From NCBI RefSeq assembly GCF_047495875.1, contig NC_092465.1, positions 8,047,160-8,111,159 of the forward strand: 64,000 nt of DNA. Reading direction: 5' to 3'. Below are positions 37,057 to 50,040 of the stretch, one piece after another. Position 1 is the stretch's first letter, and every line of letters begins with the position of its first letter. The translations under genes were made by a program, and so were the position numbers. The notes under the pieces were generated by a model, which saw nothing but the letters and a program-made list of their open reading frames with translations, was not told where the DNA came from and searched no databases. The stretch comes from Pithys albifrons albifrons. Its lineage: Eukaryota; Chordata; Aves; Passeriformes; Thamnophilidae.

Positions 37057-37170
37057 CCATCCCATCCCATCCCATCCCATCCCACCCCATCCCATCCCAT
37101 CCCATCCCATCCCATCCCATCCCATCCCATCCCATCCCATCCCATCCCATCCCATCCCATCCCATCCCAT
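37057..37170. repeat. (CCCAT)n pentanucleotide array, 22 units
   Basis: Twenty-two consecutive CCCAT pentamers (37,061-37,170) preceded by a partial unit. All are identical except one CCCAC at 37,081-37,085. The minus strand reads (ATGGG)n, with a GGG in every unit. Such near-perfect arrays are recent and likely very polymorphic. All three frames on both strands stay open across it, giving repetitive SHPIP-type or WDGMG-type translations that are artefacts. Confidence 0.95.
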
Positions 37171-37692
37171 TACACTGTAACCCTGTGCAGCCACGTGTTG
37201 CCACTGTTGGTTCTGAAAGAGCCTTGCTCTAACTCTTGGTGTGCAGTATATGAATTAGTTAATTGAGAGTTTAATAAAGTCTAATAAAAATTTTAAAAAA
37301 TGAGCACCTGTGCATTGATCTGGAGTTTGCTCCTTTGGAGAAGAAGAAAATCCATGTAAGTTACATTTTGGAAAAGTGGGAACCCCCTACTCTGCCAGGT
37401 ACTGTAAGAGTGCAGTGAAATGCAAATAGTTGAAATATTCCAGAAGTAGCAAAAATTTTCACAGCAACAGAATTTGTGTAGAAGCAGCAAGCACAGCCAT
37501 GGCTGTAGTAGACATGTTTTGGGACAGTCCTGTGTCCTGGCTGACTACTTGTCCAGGGAAGTAAAATTGAAGGCATGTTCCTAAAGATTAAGAATGACAT
37601 ATGCATAAACTTTAATAAGCTATTAATTAGAAAGATACCTGTTTTTTCCAGTCTCAATAATTACTGCAAAACTGTGCTCTGGATTATGTGTT

Positions 37693-38331
37693 ATGCCTGA
37701 GCAGCACAGAGAGGCTGAGCCGGAGGCAGCCGGAAACTGCAGGCACAGAAATCCCTCCAGTGTTTGGATATATCCAAATAATGCATTAGCTTTCCATGAG
37801 GAATTTGTGGGGGAATTAGCATCCAGGTCACCAAACTGCGTGGTTTTGTCCCAGGCTGATCCTCTTGCACAGAACAGAGGTAGCTGGCACCAGTGCCATC
37901 CCTATGCTGGATGGATGTCATTAGTGATTACAACTTTCATGTCTTTAATTACTGAGATGCTTTTATTCAATCTGATACAAAATGAATTTAAGGCTCTGTG
38001 GATTCTCAATTGTGCTTTTTTAAAAACAAGGTTTCATAACAGTCCTGAAATTTATTTCACTCTGAACTTTCTAGAAGTTGTCAACTGTCTGAACCTGGGA
38101 CTGGTTTTGACAAAGACAGCTTATGGCTTTCTGGTAAACCACATAAAAAATCAGATTTGGAGGCATTCCCTCATATTCATTATTTCATGTCAGAAGGGAA
38201 ATCTCAGGATATTAATTTTTCAGGTTACTGTTATTTTTTTAGCCCAAGCCAGTAAGTGCTTCTGTCCACAAGGACCATCCAAAATAGACAATATCTACAC
38301 AGTATACAGCAAAGAAAAAATATATATATGA
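37693..38331 (+). other. Longest open frame in the window (212 codons), no recognised product
   Basis: An ATG-to-stop frame of 639 bases. The translation begins MPEQHREAEPEAAGNCRHRN, is then mostly hydrophobic and shows no domain or family I recognise. At about 40% GC, an open run this long would be expected about 0.01 times in a six-frame 64-kb search, so it is unusual. There is no promoter-like sequence, CpG enrichment or consensus splice context around it. I list it as an open frame and not as a gene. It may be chance, part of a processed transcript, or overlie non-coding sequence under constraint. Confidence 0.15.
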
Positions 38332-41300
38332 AGAGGAAAATGATTTATGGAGATTGTAAGTGGATCGAAGACAAAGCCAAAAATACATACACTGAGCTAC
38401 ATACACTACTTTTCCTCCTTCTCTGTCTCTTCCAGTCCAAAGCTTCCACTGAGTCTGTCTCTTGACGCAAATGGTTTAAGTGGTACTGATGTGTATTATA
38501 TTTAAATAAATATGTAATATAACAGCACGATATTGACAGCTGTTAATTTAAATAGGGCTTGCTGGTTAGTGTGCCTTACTGTAGAGACACCTGTACACAC
38601 CACTGGTATTAGATGCAGGATTTTACAGTAACTGCCACTGCACATGGAAAAAGAACCTGCCATCAAAGACAAGAGGGGCAGGATCAAGCTGCTGATACAC
38701 TGATATTCAGTGTCATTTATAGGGAAGGTGTTAGTAGAGGGTAAAGTTTTAAAAAACAATGTGTCCTTCAAACATAGCTCTGATGTTTGCAGGGAGCTGT
38801 CTGGTGAGGGAGACAGTACAAATTTATGTGCAGAGTCGTAATGCGTATCAGCAAGAAGATTTTCCTAAATGCAGTTGAATGGCATTATCATGAGGCCAAC
38901 TAATGCAAAGCAACAATCTGATTATCTTCCTTTTGTCTTGTGGCTTTCAGTATTGATCTAACACAACAGTAGGAGCCAGATAAAGAACAGCACTGAGTTA
39001 AGTGACTGGTGTAACTCATCCTCTTGCTTAAGCATTTCAAGAAAAAAAAAGTTTATCTGGAGTCAAAGCTGCAACTGCCTGTAAATGGCTTACAGAAATG
39101 CTCTTGGTGCAACCCTTCAAAGCATGTACTTAATTTTACTTCAAATATGAATGTGTTGCTTTGAAATGCAAAGAACATATCATAACATACAAGTAATTTT
39201 AGAACAATGGAATTAAAGGTACTCATTATTATTTACTTGGCTGTGATCAACAATGATATTATAGTCTCCATCCCTATTGAACTGGCAGGCAAAATGGAGA
39301 AACAGTGATAGATGGGATTGCTGAAAGATGTCAAGAAATGGATGTAGAAATTATTAATAGTATTTTCAGTGCTTTCCTTGCTTGAGGAGGGAAATCTGGG
39401 CTTCCACAGGTAATTGAGTGAGAAATCAAAACTATGCTTGGAGTGAGGGACTAACTTCGGCTAGATGATGCTGTATATTAGGAAAAAAAGTGTTTTCCCA
39501 GATCTTTTTGTATCCCTTTAGAGCTTGTAGGAAGAAGCATTTGGTTGCCATCCAGAGTCCTGAGGACAATTCCCTGCAGTGTGGGCCACATCCCTAATGA
39601 GCCCCATGTTGCTCCTCAGACTGTTTTATCACTTTGAGCTTCCAGGTTGTCCCAGATTAACCGTTTTGTTACCTCCAGAGTACTCCCAAAGTGGCCAAAG
39701 TTGAAGTCCAAAGACGTGTAATACAGACACATAACACATACTGTAATAATTGTGGGCCACATGATGCATAATAACTAACAAGGAAAACTAACTAACTAGG
39801 GTTTTCAAAGTACAAGATTTTTACTCTCTGCATTTATAAATCAGTACCGCGTAGGAATTAGCACAACATTTTTTAGAACCTAAGAAAATTGCCTGGCACT
39901 GCATTTTATTGTTCCTGTCAGCAGCAGAAAGAGGAGAGCATGAAAATTGTGGTCTGTGAGCCTTTTGAGGAGACATGAAATGGGAGAAGAGGTGCCAAAC
40001 CTCAGATGTAGATAAGGTATTTCTACAAGAGTCAGCTGACAGTCTGGAACTAAAATGTATTATAAATTATTGCTGCCTATTAGTTAGCTCCTATTTTCAG
40101 TTGCTTCTGGTGAAAGCAAAAAATGCAAGTTACCTTAACATTTGCAAATAAGGAACAAGTTTTTCTGCAGAAATCAACATTTTCATTGCTTTCACCTTGC
40201 AATGGAGGAACAATACAATGCAATTTGGTTTTCTATTTTTAATCTGTTACTTTGGTCTCTTATTGTGCCAGAATCTGCTGGAAAAGGAAATACAAGTGTC
40301 TACTCAAACATCTCATCAAATAGGATTTTTAAATACATAAATTGTAAACCCAGGTGAAGCTGGATGTTCATTAGCTCAGTGTTAAAGGTTGTTTTCAGGA
40401 AATGTTTAATAGACTCTAACCACTACTCTTATCACTGGGTTACACTTGCTACATCTATTAGTGAAATTTAGGAAGAGTGAATAGGAGAATGTGTCCTGGG
40501 CTGACAGGACCAGCATTGCCCTGAAAAAGAGAAGGCGCAGTTTATAAGCAACTGCTGCTTACCAGGCAGAGGGGAAGAAAACCTCAGTTTGCTCGACTCA
40601 AATCAGCTGATTCCTGTTGAGGAAAGATATCAGGTTCCCCCAGCAGGTTGGCCAGTCTCCTTGTGCTACAAGGCCTTTTCCATCCAGTCATTTCTGTTCC
40701 TTACTGGGACAAATTGGCACTATTGGAGATAGGAGGCTGATTTGCTGCCCCTCTGATCTGTGGCAACTGTTTGTGTGTTCTGAGAAGGGATGATTAAAAC
40801 CACCAAACTTAAATTTTCTGCAATATACATCAGCTTATGAGTCTTCACCTTTCCCCAACCAAATATTCACATTATTCTGGGTTTTTCCTTGGGCAGCACC
40901 ATAAATTTCATGCTTGGAGACTCCTCCAGTCCCATCTTCTGCTGATATCAGGCTTTGAGACTGCTGTTGTGTTGGGTTGGAATGGGTGTGTGTGGTGAGA
41001 AACAGAGGCAAAGGAGTGTATCAGAGCAGGCTGTTAACTGAGAGATAAAAATAATATCTGTCCTGTATGTCATCTAGCATCCCTGGACCAAGATATTTAA
41101 TTTTATCTCAGTTGTACAGTAGTCTGTGCCCTCCAAGACACGTTAATACACTGTGAAAGCTTTAATTTTGATCCCACCAGCCAGACTTGTCTCCTAAGGG
41201 CTGTGTTTCTAGACTGTGCTATAAAGAAAAGGAAGGAGAAAGAAAGAGAGGTTTAAACCATTTTTTCTAGGATTGTTATCCTGTGAAACTTGAAGGGATT

Positions 41301-44300
41301 ATAAACCATATCAGTAGCTGCTGAAATCTTTAGTCATGAGTATTTTTTACAGAAAATGTCAGAAGAACATCACAGATTGTGCTAACTGTAGCTTTCTTTT
41401 ACTGCATGATCCTGAGTGTACGTGCAAGTGTTAAAAAATGAGTATTCTAAAAGAAAACTTGGCAGCAGAACATCTAGCATTTTCAGGAGAAAGTCTGTAT
41501 TTCTTTTGATGTGGATCATGTGTTAGCAAGGAGGGATAATCAGAACGTACCATAGTCACTCAATATGTCATTCTTTTATAAATAATTTTCAGCAGATAGG
41601 ACTAATTTAACATACTTTGCTATTACCTGTTGGTGCTATGGGATTTGCTTACAGCTGTAATTTCAGGTTCTTAATGTTTATTATGTTACCCTCTGTTTTG
41701 GTATGATTAAATCTTGCCTAGTTGCTTCAAAAATTCTCCATTTTTTTATTTCCATATGCATACTATTGCTGTGTTACGCACAGTTTATTAAAAAATTATA
41801 TAATATTGCATGTTGAATAATAAAGCATGTGTGGTTTTGCTAAAAATCATGCCAGTATTCATGTCTACTACTTGGAATACAGATCCCTTGCCTAGCAGGT
41901 GTGTGATCACAGCAGGGATATAAAAGCCTACTGTCTTTGTGTTAGCAGAGCATTCCAAAGTTTTTTGGGCAAAACACTTAGCAGAGAGCACAGCCCATTG
42001 TACAGGTGAGCACTCCATAAAAGCACTCTCTGTATGTAAGCTAAGACACTAAAGAAACACTCAAGTAAAATTTGAATTATTTATTTCCACATGTTACCCT
42101 TTAAAAGCACTTTACGATCACTCCCAAACGCTCCTGTCAGCACACAGTAATCTCAGAAACAGGAGGAGATGAAAGACACACTACCTGGGAGAGCCTTTGG
42201 AGGGTGGAAGTGCAGATAACTATCACTTCAATGGGCCAGCACTCTCTGTCTCTACTTCTCTAGACACTGTGACAGGACTGAGGCATTTATTTCAATTTCA
42301 TAAACAGTTTTGCTTTCAAATCCCCAGGCCTTAGTGATCACCACATGACACTGCCCAGTTTTGATCCACACAGGGAGCTTGTCTGTCCTCAAAATAGGGC
42401 TCAGCTCTGCAGTTACCCCAGACCTTTCTGCCTGCTTGGCTGAGCTCAGGGAGAGCCATTATCTGTGTCCCAAATGGGTGTGGAAGTGATGGATACTCTC
42501 CCAGTTTCTTTCAAGAGAGACAGGACAGGCAGCATCCCAGACCCTGAAAGAAGAGAAGTTATTTCACTGCCTAGCAGGGCTGTGGCATAGGCAACCCCTC
42601 ATTTGCCCTTCTGATGTTTCCAGCCTCCTTACTGAGCAACTTAAAACAATCCTCTGACAAATGTGAAAACCCCCTGCAATTTTACTCTCCACCAGGTGTC
42701 TGCTGGTGCTGTGCAATATTCCCACTGAATCTGGCAATGGGGCTTGAAGGGCAATTGAACACGATGCCAAAGGCAATCCCAGAGGGTCATTCTTGCTGTT
42801 TGTTGTGTTGTTGGTCAGGATTTGGGCAGCATTTATTGCTGTCTCTTACCTTGCTTTGGTGCTACCAACAGGTGAGGTGTGCTCAGGCCTCTGTCACTGA
42901 ACTGTCCTTACGGCTTCTTTGTTTCTTTTCATCTGCTTTGAACTAATATTTATTTTTTTTCCTTAAAAGGATAAAAAGAGTACATCAGATAATTTTTTCT
43001 TTCCATATTTTTAGATTTCTTCTCTCTGTCATTTTAAACAAAAAGGGAAATGAAGAGAATGAAATTCTGGGAGAGTCATTTGGGTGTAAAAGTTTATTGC
43101 TAACAAGTGTGAAATTCTACAATTCTAGTTTCCAATGATGCATTAACTCTAAGATTATGTTTTTGGTGTTTTTTTTTCTTTTAACTGTCTTTTTCATAAT
43201 ACAGAGAGAGCGCTGTCAAAACAATTATTTGACTGGAGCTTCAAAAATCATAGATGTGATTTACACTCTATTGAAAATCAGTGGGATACATTTAAAGTAC
43301 TGTTGTGCTTTTTAAAATCCCACCAAGGATGTGGGCTTCCAGGGATGCCAAAGCACCAATTCAGCTGCTTTGAGCTATAACATCATTTGGAGGTGAATAT
43401 CTTGTTTTCTCTCTGGGAAAGGAAACACGGGGATCTGTTTCTGACAATCTCCACTGTGCATCTGAAGGCACAGCTGAGCCTGCTGGGAACACCCACCCTT
43501 GTCTGGTGTTCAAAGGAGAATGTGGCTGCTCTGCCTTTTCTAGGCATGGGTTCATGTCAGGTGATCTGGGCAAGGTCACAGGACAGAATTCTCTAAAACT
43601 TGGATAGTTTTGTCTGGTGATGGAAAAGCCATTCCAGGAGTGTAACTGAAAGCTGATAATCTAATTTGACCTGATTATAACTGAATGTCCCACTAAAATC
43701 TATGGGACTTGGTGCTGTCGAAAACTGGATAAAGTATTTATAACAAGACTGTGTCATTGGAAAATACTGATTTGTCCAAATGGGAAGGGTTTCTTTTCAG
43801 TATATTGCCTTGCTCATGAAATATGAGGGAAAAAACTTTGAAATTGTGAGAATATTTGATTTAAAGAATTTTTAGAAAAATCCACAATTAATAGCCTCTT
43901 GTAGTTCAATTTCATGAATATATTTCTAAAAATAAATTGAAATCCAACACAACATTTACAAAATAGTGAAAAGAAACACCTGTTTTTCAAGATATTGGGT
44001 GAGGTTTTTTGTTTTGTTTAGTTTTGGTTTTGTTTCTTTGGGGTTTTTTTTGTTTGTTTGTTTTTTGTTGCTGTTTTTAATTTGTATTTTAAAGCCTTTT
44101 CATCCTGGTTCAAGATGAGAAAAAAAAATAATTGCCTTCCTTAACTCTCACAGATGTGTTCAGATCTCTTATGGTGAGAGTGATTCAGTACATAGACAAT
44201 ATCTGAAAGCACTTGAGCTGGTCAGCTTACAGTGTGCAGAAACATAAAGCCTCACCACAAAACAAGGCCAGAATCTGGATTTCCTGGAAATGCTGTTGAG

Positions 44301-47300
44301 CTAAAGAAAGCAACTCACCTCCCACCAAATAACTCTAAATATCTCTTACATCACCGAGTCAACAGTGCACTGTAATTTTTTAAAGATGACCTTGCAAGGA
44401 TTTCTTTCCCCCAGGTTGTCCAGTAACCTCTGCTTGTAGGTTAAATGAGCTTTTCTATTCTGTAATGGAAATATCCAGAAGACAAACCTGTGATATTTAT
44501 TCCACTTTACTGGAAAGAATCTGTATCTCCCTTCTGAAAAGAAGCAGATGAAATTGTGTGCAGGTTGGTTTACACACTATAAAAGATAAATTGTGGAGAA
44601 AACTGTCCTCTTTTAGGTGAGCAGATTTTCATTTGAAAGGAAAGCTATACAAGAAAGTGACAAAGTGAAATAAAATGCAATTTAATCTAGTTAGAACTTT
44701 GTTTTCCAGATGTATCACACATCATGTTTACAAAATTTGGCATTAATCTCTGTGCAAAAATTTTCAATATGGATTAGTATTTAAAAATTATGGTAAGTAG
44801 CACAACAATTATGCATTTGTCTAACAAGTTAATGACTTAATAACTGTTGTTCTTTCCTGCTTTCACGGAACTTCATAATTAAAAACTAGATAAACACAAC
44901 TCTCCAGTGTTTTGGGATTATTCACTGGTTGCATTTTTCTTTTTCTTACATTAAATTTAATCATACCTAGATTGGTATCAAAAATCATAAAGATTTTTGT
45001 GTATCACTATCATCTTCCTTGCCTGTGGGTGACCACATTTTAACTTCTCCTGAAATAGGAATAACATTCTGCAAGCAGTAGGAAAAAAGCTAAAGAAATG
45101 ACCTAAAAGTGCTAAAGTACAACATCTTGCCTATGTGTAAATTGGGGTCCCAGATGAAAATCAAACTCGCTATGTCTTGTTTTGCCTTGAATTCCACCTA
45201 TAAAACTCACCAGTTTTTAAATATGGAAAATCTATAGGGATTTTTTATGGTTTTCCTGAAGAAACAAAGCTCTTTATTTCCTATAGAGTGAGAGGTGGAC
45301 ATGTTTAAATGCAATGGACAAAAAATGCCCACAAAGAAAGAAAAATCTCAGACTGAGCTTAGTCCTTCTTAAAAAACACTGAGGCCAGAAGAATATTATC
45401 TTATGTCCACAAATTACAGTTCAAATTCATGCATGATCAAATATAAAAATAATACCCATGTGTGAAAATTCAGTGTTATGGCTGTAAGAGTTGTTTCATT
45501 GCTAAGTCTTTAGTTAAAAGTCTTTAGTCTTCAATCCATGATTGTTGGCAGAAAAAATATGACTTAAGGTTTAGGAGACTATGTTTTGAAAAATTCATTA
45601 ATTTATCAAATCACAGACTAAGAAGTGATTTAAAGTACATTTGATTCACAAAGAATACCTGTGTACTTCCTCCATGACAACAAATGTTTATCTTCCACCC
45701 TGTTTGTATAATAATAAAAATAATAACAGTTAACTTCTGACTGCATATGATTTTCAGTACTCAGGTGTTAGGACTGTACTTAATGGTCAGCATCTCCTGT
45801 ACCTAATCAAGGAGTGCCCACCAGAAAATTGTTAGCTGCCTTGTGCCTTGTTATGAGTTTAATTTTCTAATGATGATCACCTGGCAAGCCACAAATATAA
45901 CCTTGTGATCGTACTCTGCCTCTTGTTTAGATTTTCTCCTGGTAGGTGGATGTGCTAATGTGGTCTCTACTGCTGGAAGCTCTTTGGCTGATAGTAACAG
46001 TAGACAATTTAGTGCAAAAAATCTCAGGTTTTATCACCACTGTTCCTGAACCAGAAACTTTCTTGGAAATCTATGGATACTTGCTTCTGCCTGGCTTTCA
46101 CCTGCTTGTGAGGGAGCGCTCCTGATCCTCTGAGGTACAGAACTAACGTACAATGTTTCTAATTAAGTTTTCATATTATGTTATTTTCTATCTTACCTGG
46201 TTCCAGTGAGACTACTTGATTTACAGCACTGTGTATTGGACTACATTCTGATTTCTGTTATTTGCAGGCTCTGCTTTCCTAAAGTTATTCTACATTTACT
46301 TTTCATTTGTGTTCAAGCAAAATAATCTCCAAACCCCACCCTATGCAGTCCAGTGTTTCTTGTAAGTTTTCTTCTCTAGCTGCTTGGAAGAAAGTTTTTA
46401 GTGTGGACCTGCTTGAGGTGAGAGCTGTTGTAGTGCAGAGCAGGCAGGAAAGAGATTGTAATAATGATCCTCAGGGATTGTTTGGGTGAAATTCCTTGTC
46501 TTTTGGCACTGCACTAGAAAAGGAATAAAAGTAATCAATTTAAATGTGATTGTGCTTATATGTGGTTAGAATTCTGTGAATGCAGCTTGTGGAGACTGGG
46601 TGTTGTTTAAAAATGCTGGGATAGAAGGATATAGTTTCTGGTAGCTAAGCCAAACTTCTGTCACTAATGTTGATATATTTAAGATGTATTGGGAAAAATC
46701 CACTTATTCATGGTGTCTTATAGAGGTCTATGATAAGGACCATAATAAGACCAACTATAAACTTGATGCTTTGAGCTTGAAAAAAAAATCTCATAAACCC
46801 AAGTGAGATGATCTAGCTGTTGAAGAGATAAAATGTCTGGTTTTTTTTTGGTTGTTGAGTCATATAAAAAAGATAAGAGAAGTGAACATTAGATTTACTG
46901 GGAACTCTAACTTCTACTTTAGCTTTGAAGATGAAAGCTTCTATTTCAGTATACTTTCTCTAGAGTTTGTGTGCTGTAACCTACAGTATAATTTTACTTT
47001 CAACTATAGAATAATTCAGGGAAGGACAGACCCATTTGGCAGGCACAGGTCTTTGCTCTTTTGGCTCCTGCTATACCTTCGTGCCTGATTCTGCAAATCC
47101 AGATAAATACAGATACCAGTAAATTTATCTGCTGCTCTTTATGTCTGAAGCTAAAAATCAAAGTTTTTATGAGTGGTCCTTGCTAGGAGCTAAGAAAGGA
47201 CAAAGCTTCCCTGTAGCACTGTAGTAGTAGTTTGCAACAATTTCAGTGTAGTTTTGTAGAAAGTTCTATGCTGGTATTCCATGTGTGCTCATCTTACTAA

Positions 47301-47814
47301 GAATTTAGTTGATTGTAAAGAATGAGATCACTGGAAGTATGTAAAAAAATGAATAGTTTTTTTAAAATTCTTGAAGTATTCCTAACTTTGATTTGAATCT
47401 AACAAATGCCAGAGAAAAACTGGAGAGAAGGTTTAATAGAAAATTAGGAAAGATTAAAGAATAGATTTCAGAATTTTCAGAGAAGACTCCTTTTTTGGTT
47501 TGTTAACAGAAAATGAGTTTAATTCTTTTATGGACTTAATTCCCAATTCCTGGGAGATCTAATCAAAGTCAGAGTATAAATAATAATGCATGAGCAGTGA
47601 TAACCTTAGAGGTGCATAGTAAACCACATCAATGAGCCAAGGAGCCATTGGAAACTAATGCAGCTGAAAAACCTAAATCAGTGAGCTAAGTCACTAATGT
47701 GACTGAAAAGCTCCAACACTGGTGCACTGGGGGAGACCTCAGGAACAATTAGCTTGGGATGGAGCCAAGGCAGCTGGTCATGGGGACACAGCAACTGGCA
47801 ACATCAGGTTTTTG
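38332..47814. other. Intron 1 block, mostly featureless
   Basis: About 9.5 kb of AT-rich intron. Apart from a T/G-rich tract at 43,996-44,080 and short A or T runs, no transposon, exon or RNA gene was recognised on either strand. Confidence 0.5.
43996..44080. repeat. T/G-rich low-complexity tract, (TTTG)n
   Basis: T runs of 4-8 bases separated by G or GG with three TTTG units, about 85 bases long. No attached retroelement is visible. Confidence 0.75.
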
Positions 47815-48085
47815 ATGGAGTTTCCTATAGATTGGTTCTGGGATCAATCATGCTTGATGCTCTTATTAATGACCTTGGCACAGATATGAGCAGGCTTATA
47901 TGATTTGCTGAAGACACAGAGCTAAGAGGGTTTGTCAATAAGGCTTGGGATGGCCTATAGGAAGGCTTGTGTGACCTTGATTATAGTAATAGAAATGAAA
48001 TTCAGTAACTCAAAAGGAAGGGTCCTTCTTCTGAGAGTAGGAATGCTAGATATATATATGGAATACAGGCTTTTAGTGTACAGTA
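47815..48085 (+). mobile_element. Degraded CR1 LINE reverse transcriptase fragment
   Basis: In one frame, codons at 47,862-47,900 read LINDLGTDMSRLI, then a TGA, then FAEDTEL at 47,904-47,924. This aligns with the CR1 catalytic block FINDL...FADDTKL; the YADD/FADD-type catalytic motif has become FAED. About 70 bases on, in another frame, MKFSNSKGRVLLL (47,994-48,032) matches the CR1 stretch MKFNKGKCRVLHL and is followed by YMEYRLL. Order and spacing fit CR1 ORF2. In-frame stops and frame changes show that it is long dead. Confidence 0.8.
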
Positions 48086-49635
48086 GGTACAGCCAAGCCT
48101 TTTTATTCTTACAGTCATCATCTTTTAAGTTTATGAAATAGGTTTGGTGATTACAAAAGAGTTAATACATGAGTTTTTAATAGGTTTTTTGCAACCACTA
48201 TTAGTTGTGTGTCTTGCCTGGTTCGTGAGCTGTTATGTCTGTATGTAAGAACAAAAACCTGATGGGGTGAATGAAGCAGGGAATCTACTTCCTTGTATTT
48301 ATCTGTGAGATAGGGAGGGCAAAGAAAGAGAGATGAAGCAAGGAAAGAAAATTCGGCATTTGCATATTTCATCTTGATCAGCACCTCATTTACATATTAG
48401 CTGAATGTGGTTTTTTCCCCCATCAGGATCAGAGGGTTCCAGTAAGAGCTCGAGGAAGGCTTTGGGTTGCACTTTAATGCTTTCATCCTCAAACACTTGA
48501 TGTGCACAAACACCAGGGCAGCCCTGAGTGTTGCCTGAAAATGGAAGAAAAGAACTTTCCAGACAATATTAGTATGGATAAAATATAGTGTGGGTCCTTT
48601 AATGAAAGCACTTTCAGGTGCAACAAAATACATAAGTGCACAATACGAGGCTTTTACAAATTTGCAACACTACTTAATTATCATATCTAATGGTTACATT
48701 CAGCCAGAAAATTGTCCATCCCTGGGGCTATTCTCAGGTCTGCCCCTTGGAGCTTATCCAAGGATTTTGGGCCTTCTATCTTGCTTTGACTATAACATAT
48801 TTTCCAGGTGCATGTGTCCTAAACAAGATGTCCTTGCTAAAATATTTTCTTTGAAAAGAATGTTAAACAGAATTTCAAGAATGTGGCACAAACCATGAGT
48901 AAGAGGTGTAGTAATTAACTGCTATTCTAAAGTGTTAGAAACTATACAACTGTATTAAAATCTAAAATATATAAAAAGAATCTTAAGGGTCTTAAGGCAG
49001 CATGAGAAGCTGGTGAGTGCGTGGCTTCACTCACCCATGTGGGCTTTCCATGGACTGAGTGTTTCAGGAAACCTCTGCTGGTTTCTCTGTGCTCCTCCTG
49101 GGTTGCAGGGAGTTACCACTCCAGTGGCTGACCTGGATGCTGCAGGGCTGTTTGTCATACTTTCCCCTCACTGCTGGGCAGTGTTTTTCCCTTTCTTGCC
49201 CACCTTTTCCCTGAGGTGCCACTGAAGGGGCTCAGCCGTGCCCTTGGTGGGTCTGCTGCAGAGTTATCCTCTCCTCAGGCCCCACAGGCCCCCCACTGCC
49301 AGCACAGCAGGGGAAGTGGCACAAACACCAGGAATTTGGGAAATCCTTGGTACTGAGTGGTGTGGCTTATCCCATGTTTGGCAGACAGACTGCAGAAACA
49401 CTGTCCTCTCCTTGGATTTGGGGTGGGAAAATGGTGGAGAGTGTGGGTCCACAGACTGTCAGGGCTGCTGATCCGCTGCCCCGACACCACCAAAAGGGGA
49501 AAAGGCAGATGCAACTTCCACTGAGGGGAAAAACTAGCAAAATGGTTATGTAACAACTTGCAGAGATGTGTAGTGTTATTCTACATTTGAGGTATATATA
49601 TGTATAGAAGTGTCTCACCTTGCCCACCCCGAACT
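48086..49635. other. Intron 1 block including a GC-richer segment
   Basis: The first 900 bases are ordinary AT-rich intron. From about 48,995 to 49,545 the sequence becomes clearly richer in G and C yet low in CpG, with open frames of 60-90 codons on both strands and no recognised product. It ends at the poly-C run. Confidence 0.5.
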
Positions 49636-49657
49636 CCCCCCCCCCCCCCCCCCCCCC
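49636..49657. repeat. Poly-C run (22 C)
   Basis: Twenty-two uninterrupted C residues, or poly-G on the minus strand. Long pure C/G homopolymers are rare in vertebrate genomes and are hard to sequence, so the exact length may not be reliable. Confidence 0.85.
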
Positions 49658-49714
49658 ATAATTCTCCTTTTACTGCAGGGTGAGCTGGTCTGTCAGGTCA
49701 ATGCAACTGGTAAT

Positions 49715-50003
49715 ATACAGACTTTTTGTCAGGACAGGACAAGGGGTTGTGGTTTTAAAATGAAAGAAAATAGATTTAAACTGGGTACAAGGAAGAAATT
49801 CCTTACTGTGAGGGTTGTGAGGCACTGGAATAGGGTGCCCAGTGAAGCTGTGGGTGCCTTATCCCTGGAAGCATTCAAGACCAGGTTGGATTGGGCTTTG
49901 AGCAACGTGGTCTAGTGGAAGTTGTCCCTGCTCACGGCAAGGGGGTTGGAAGGAGATTAACTTTAAGGTCCTCTCCAACCTGAAACATTCTATTCTATAA
50001 TAA
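49715..50003 (+). mobile_element. CR1 LINE 3' end, 5'-truncated
   Basis: The CR1 3' region is present in order: ACTTTTTGTCAGGACAGGAC, 'agatttaaactgg...aaggaagaaattccttactgtg', GAGGCACTGGAATAGGGTGC, CCCTGGAAGCATTCAAGACC, 'ggttggattgggctttgagcaacgtggtctagtgg', 'tgtccctgctcacggcaagggggttgg', then 'tttaaggtcctctccaacctgaaacattctattctat'. The translated piece still reads FLTVRVVRHWNRVPSEAV and LEAFKTRLDWAL, the conserved CR1 C-terminus. It is better preserved than the other CR1 relics here. The 5' border is approximate. Confidence 0.93.
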
Positions 50004-50040
50004 ATGGGTCAGGGAAAAAAATTGGAGTGTTTCAGAATTG

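Noticed and set aside
36945..37232. Repetitive SHPIP-type and WDGMG-type proteins
   Set aside because: These are pure translation of the (CCCAT)n array, which cannot encode a stop in any frame.
37764..37777. 14-bp palindrome TTGGATATATCCAA
   Set aside because: About four palindromes of this length are expected by chance in 64 kb, so it is not notable alone.
49610..49915. 101-codon frame reading ...FLTVRVVRHWNRVP...
   Set aside because: The second half is the CR1 C-terminal relic and the first half is poly-C and flank. It is a transposon remnant and not a host gene.
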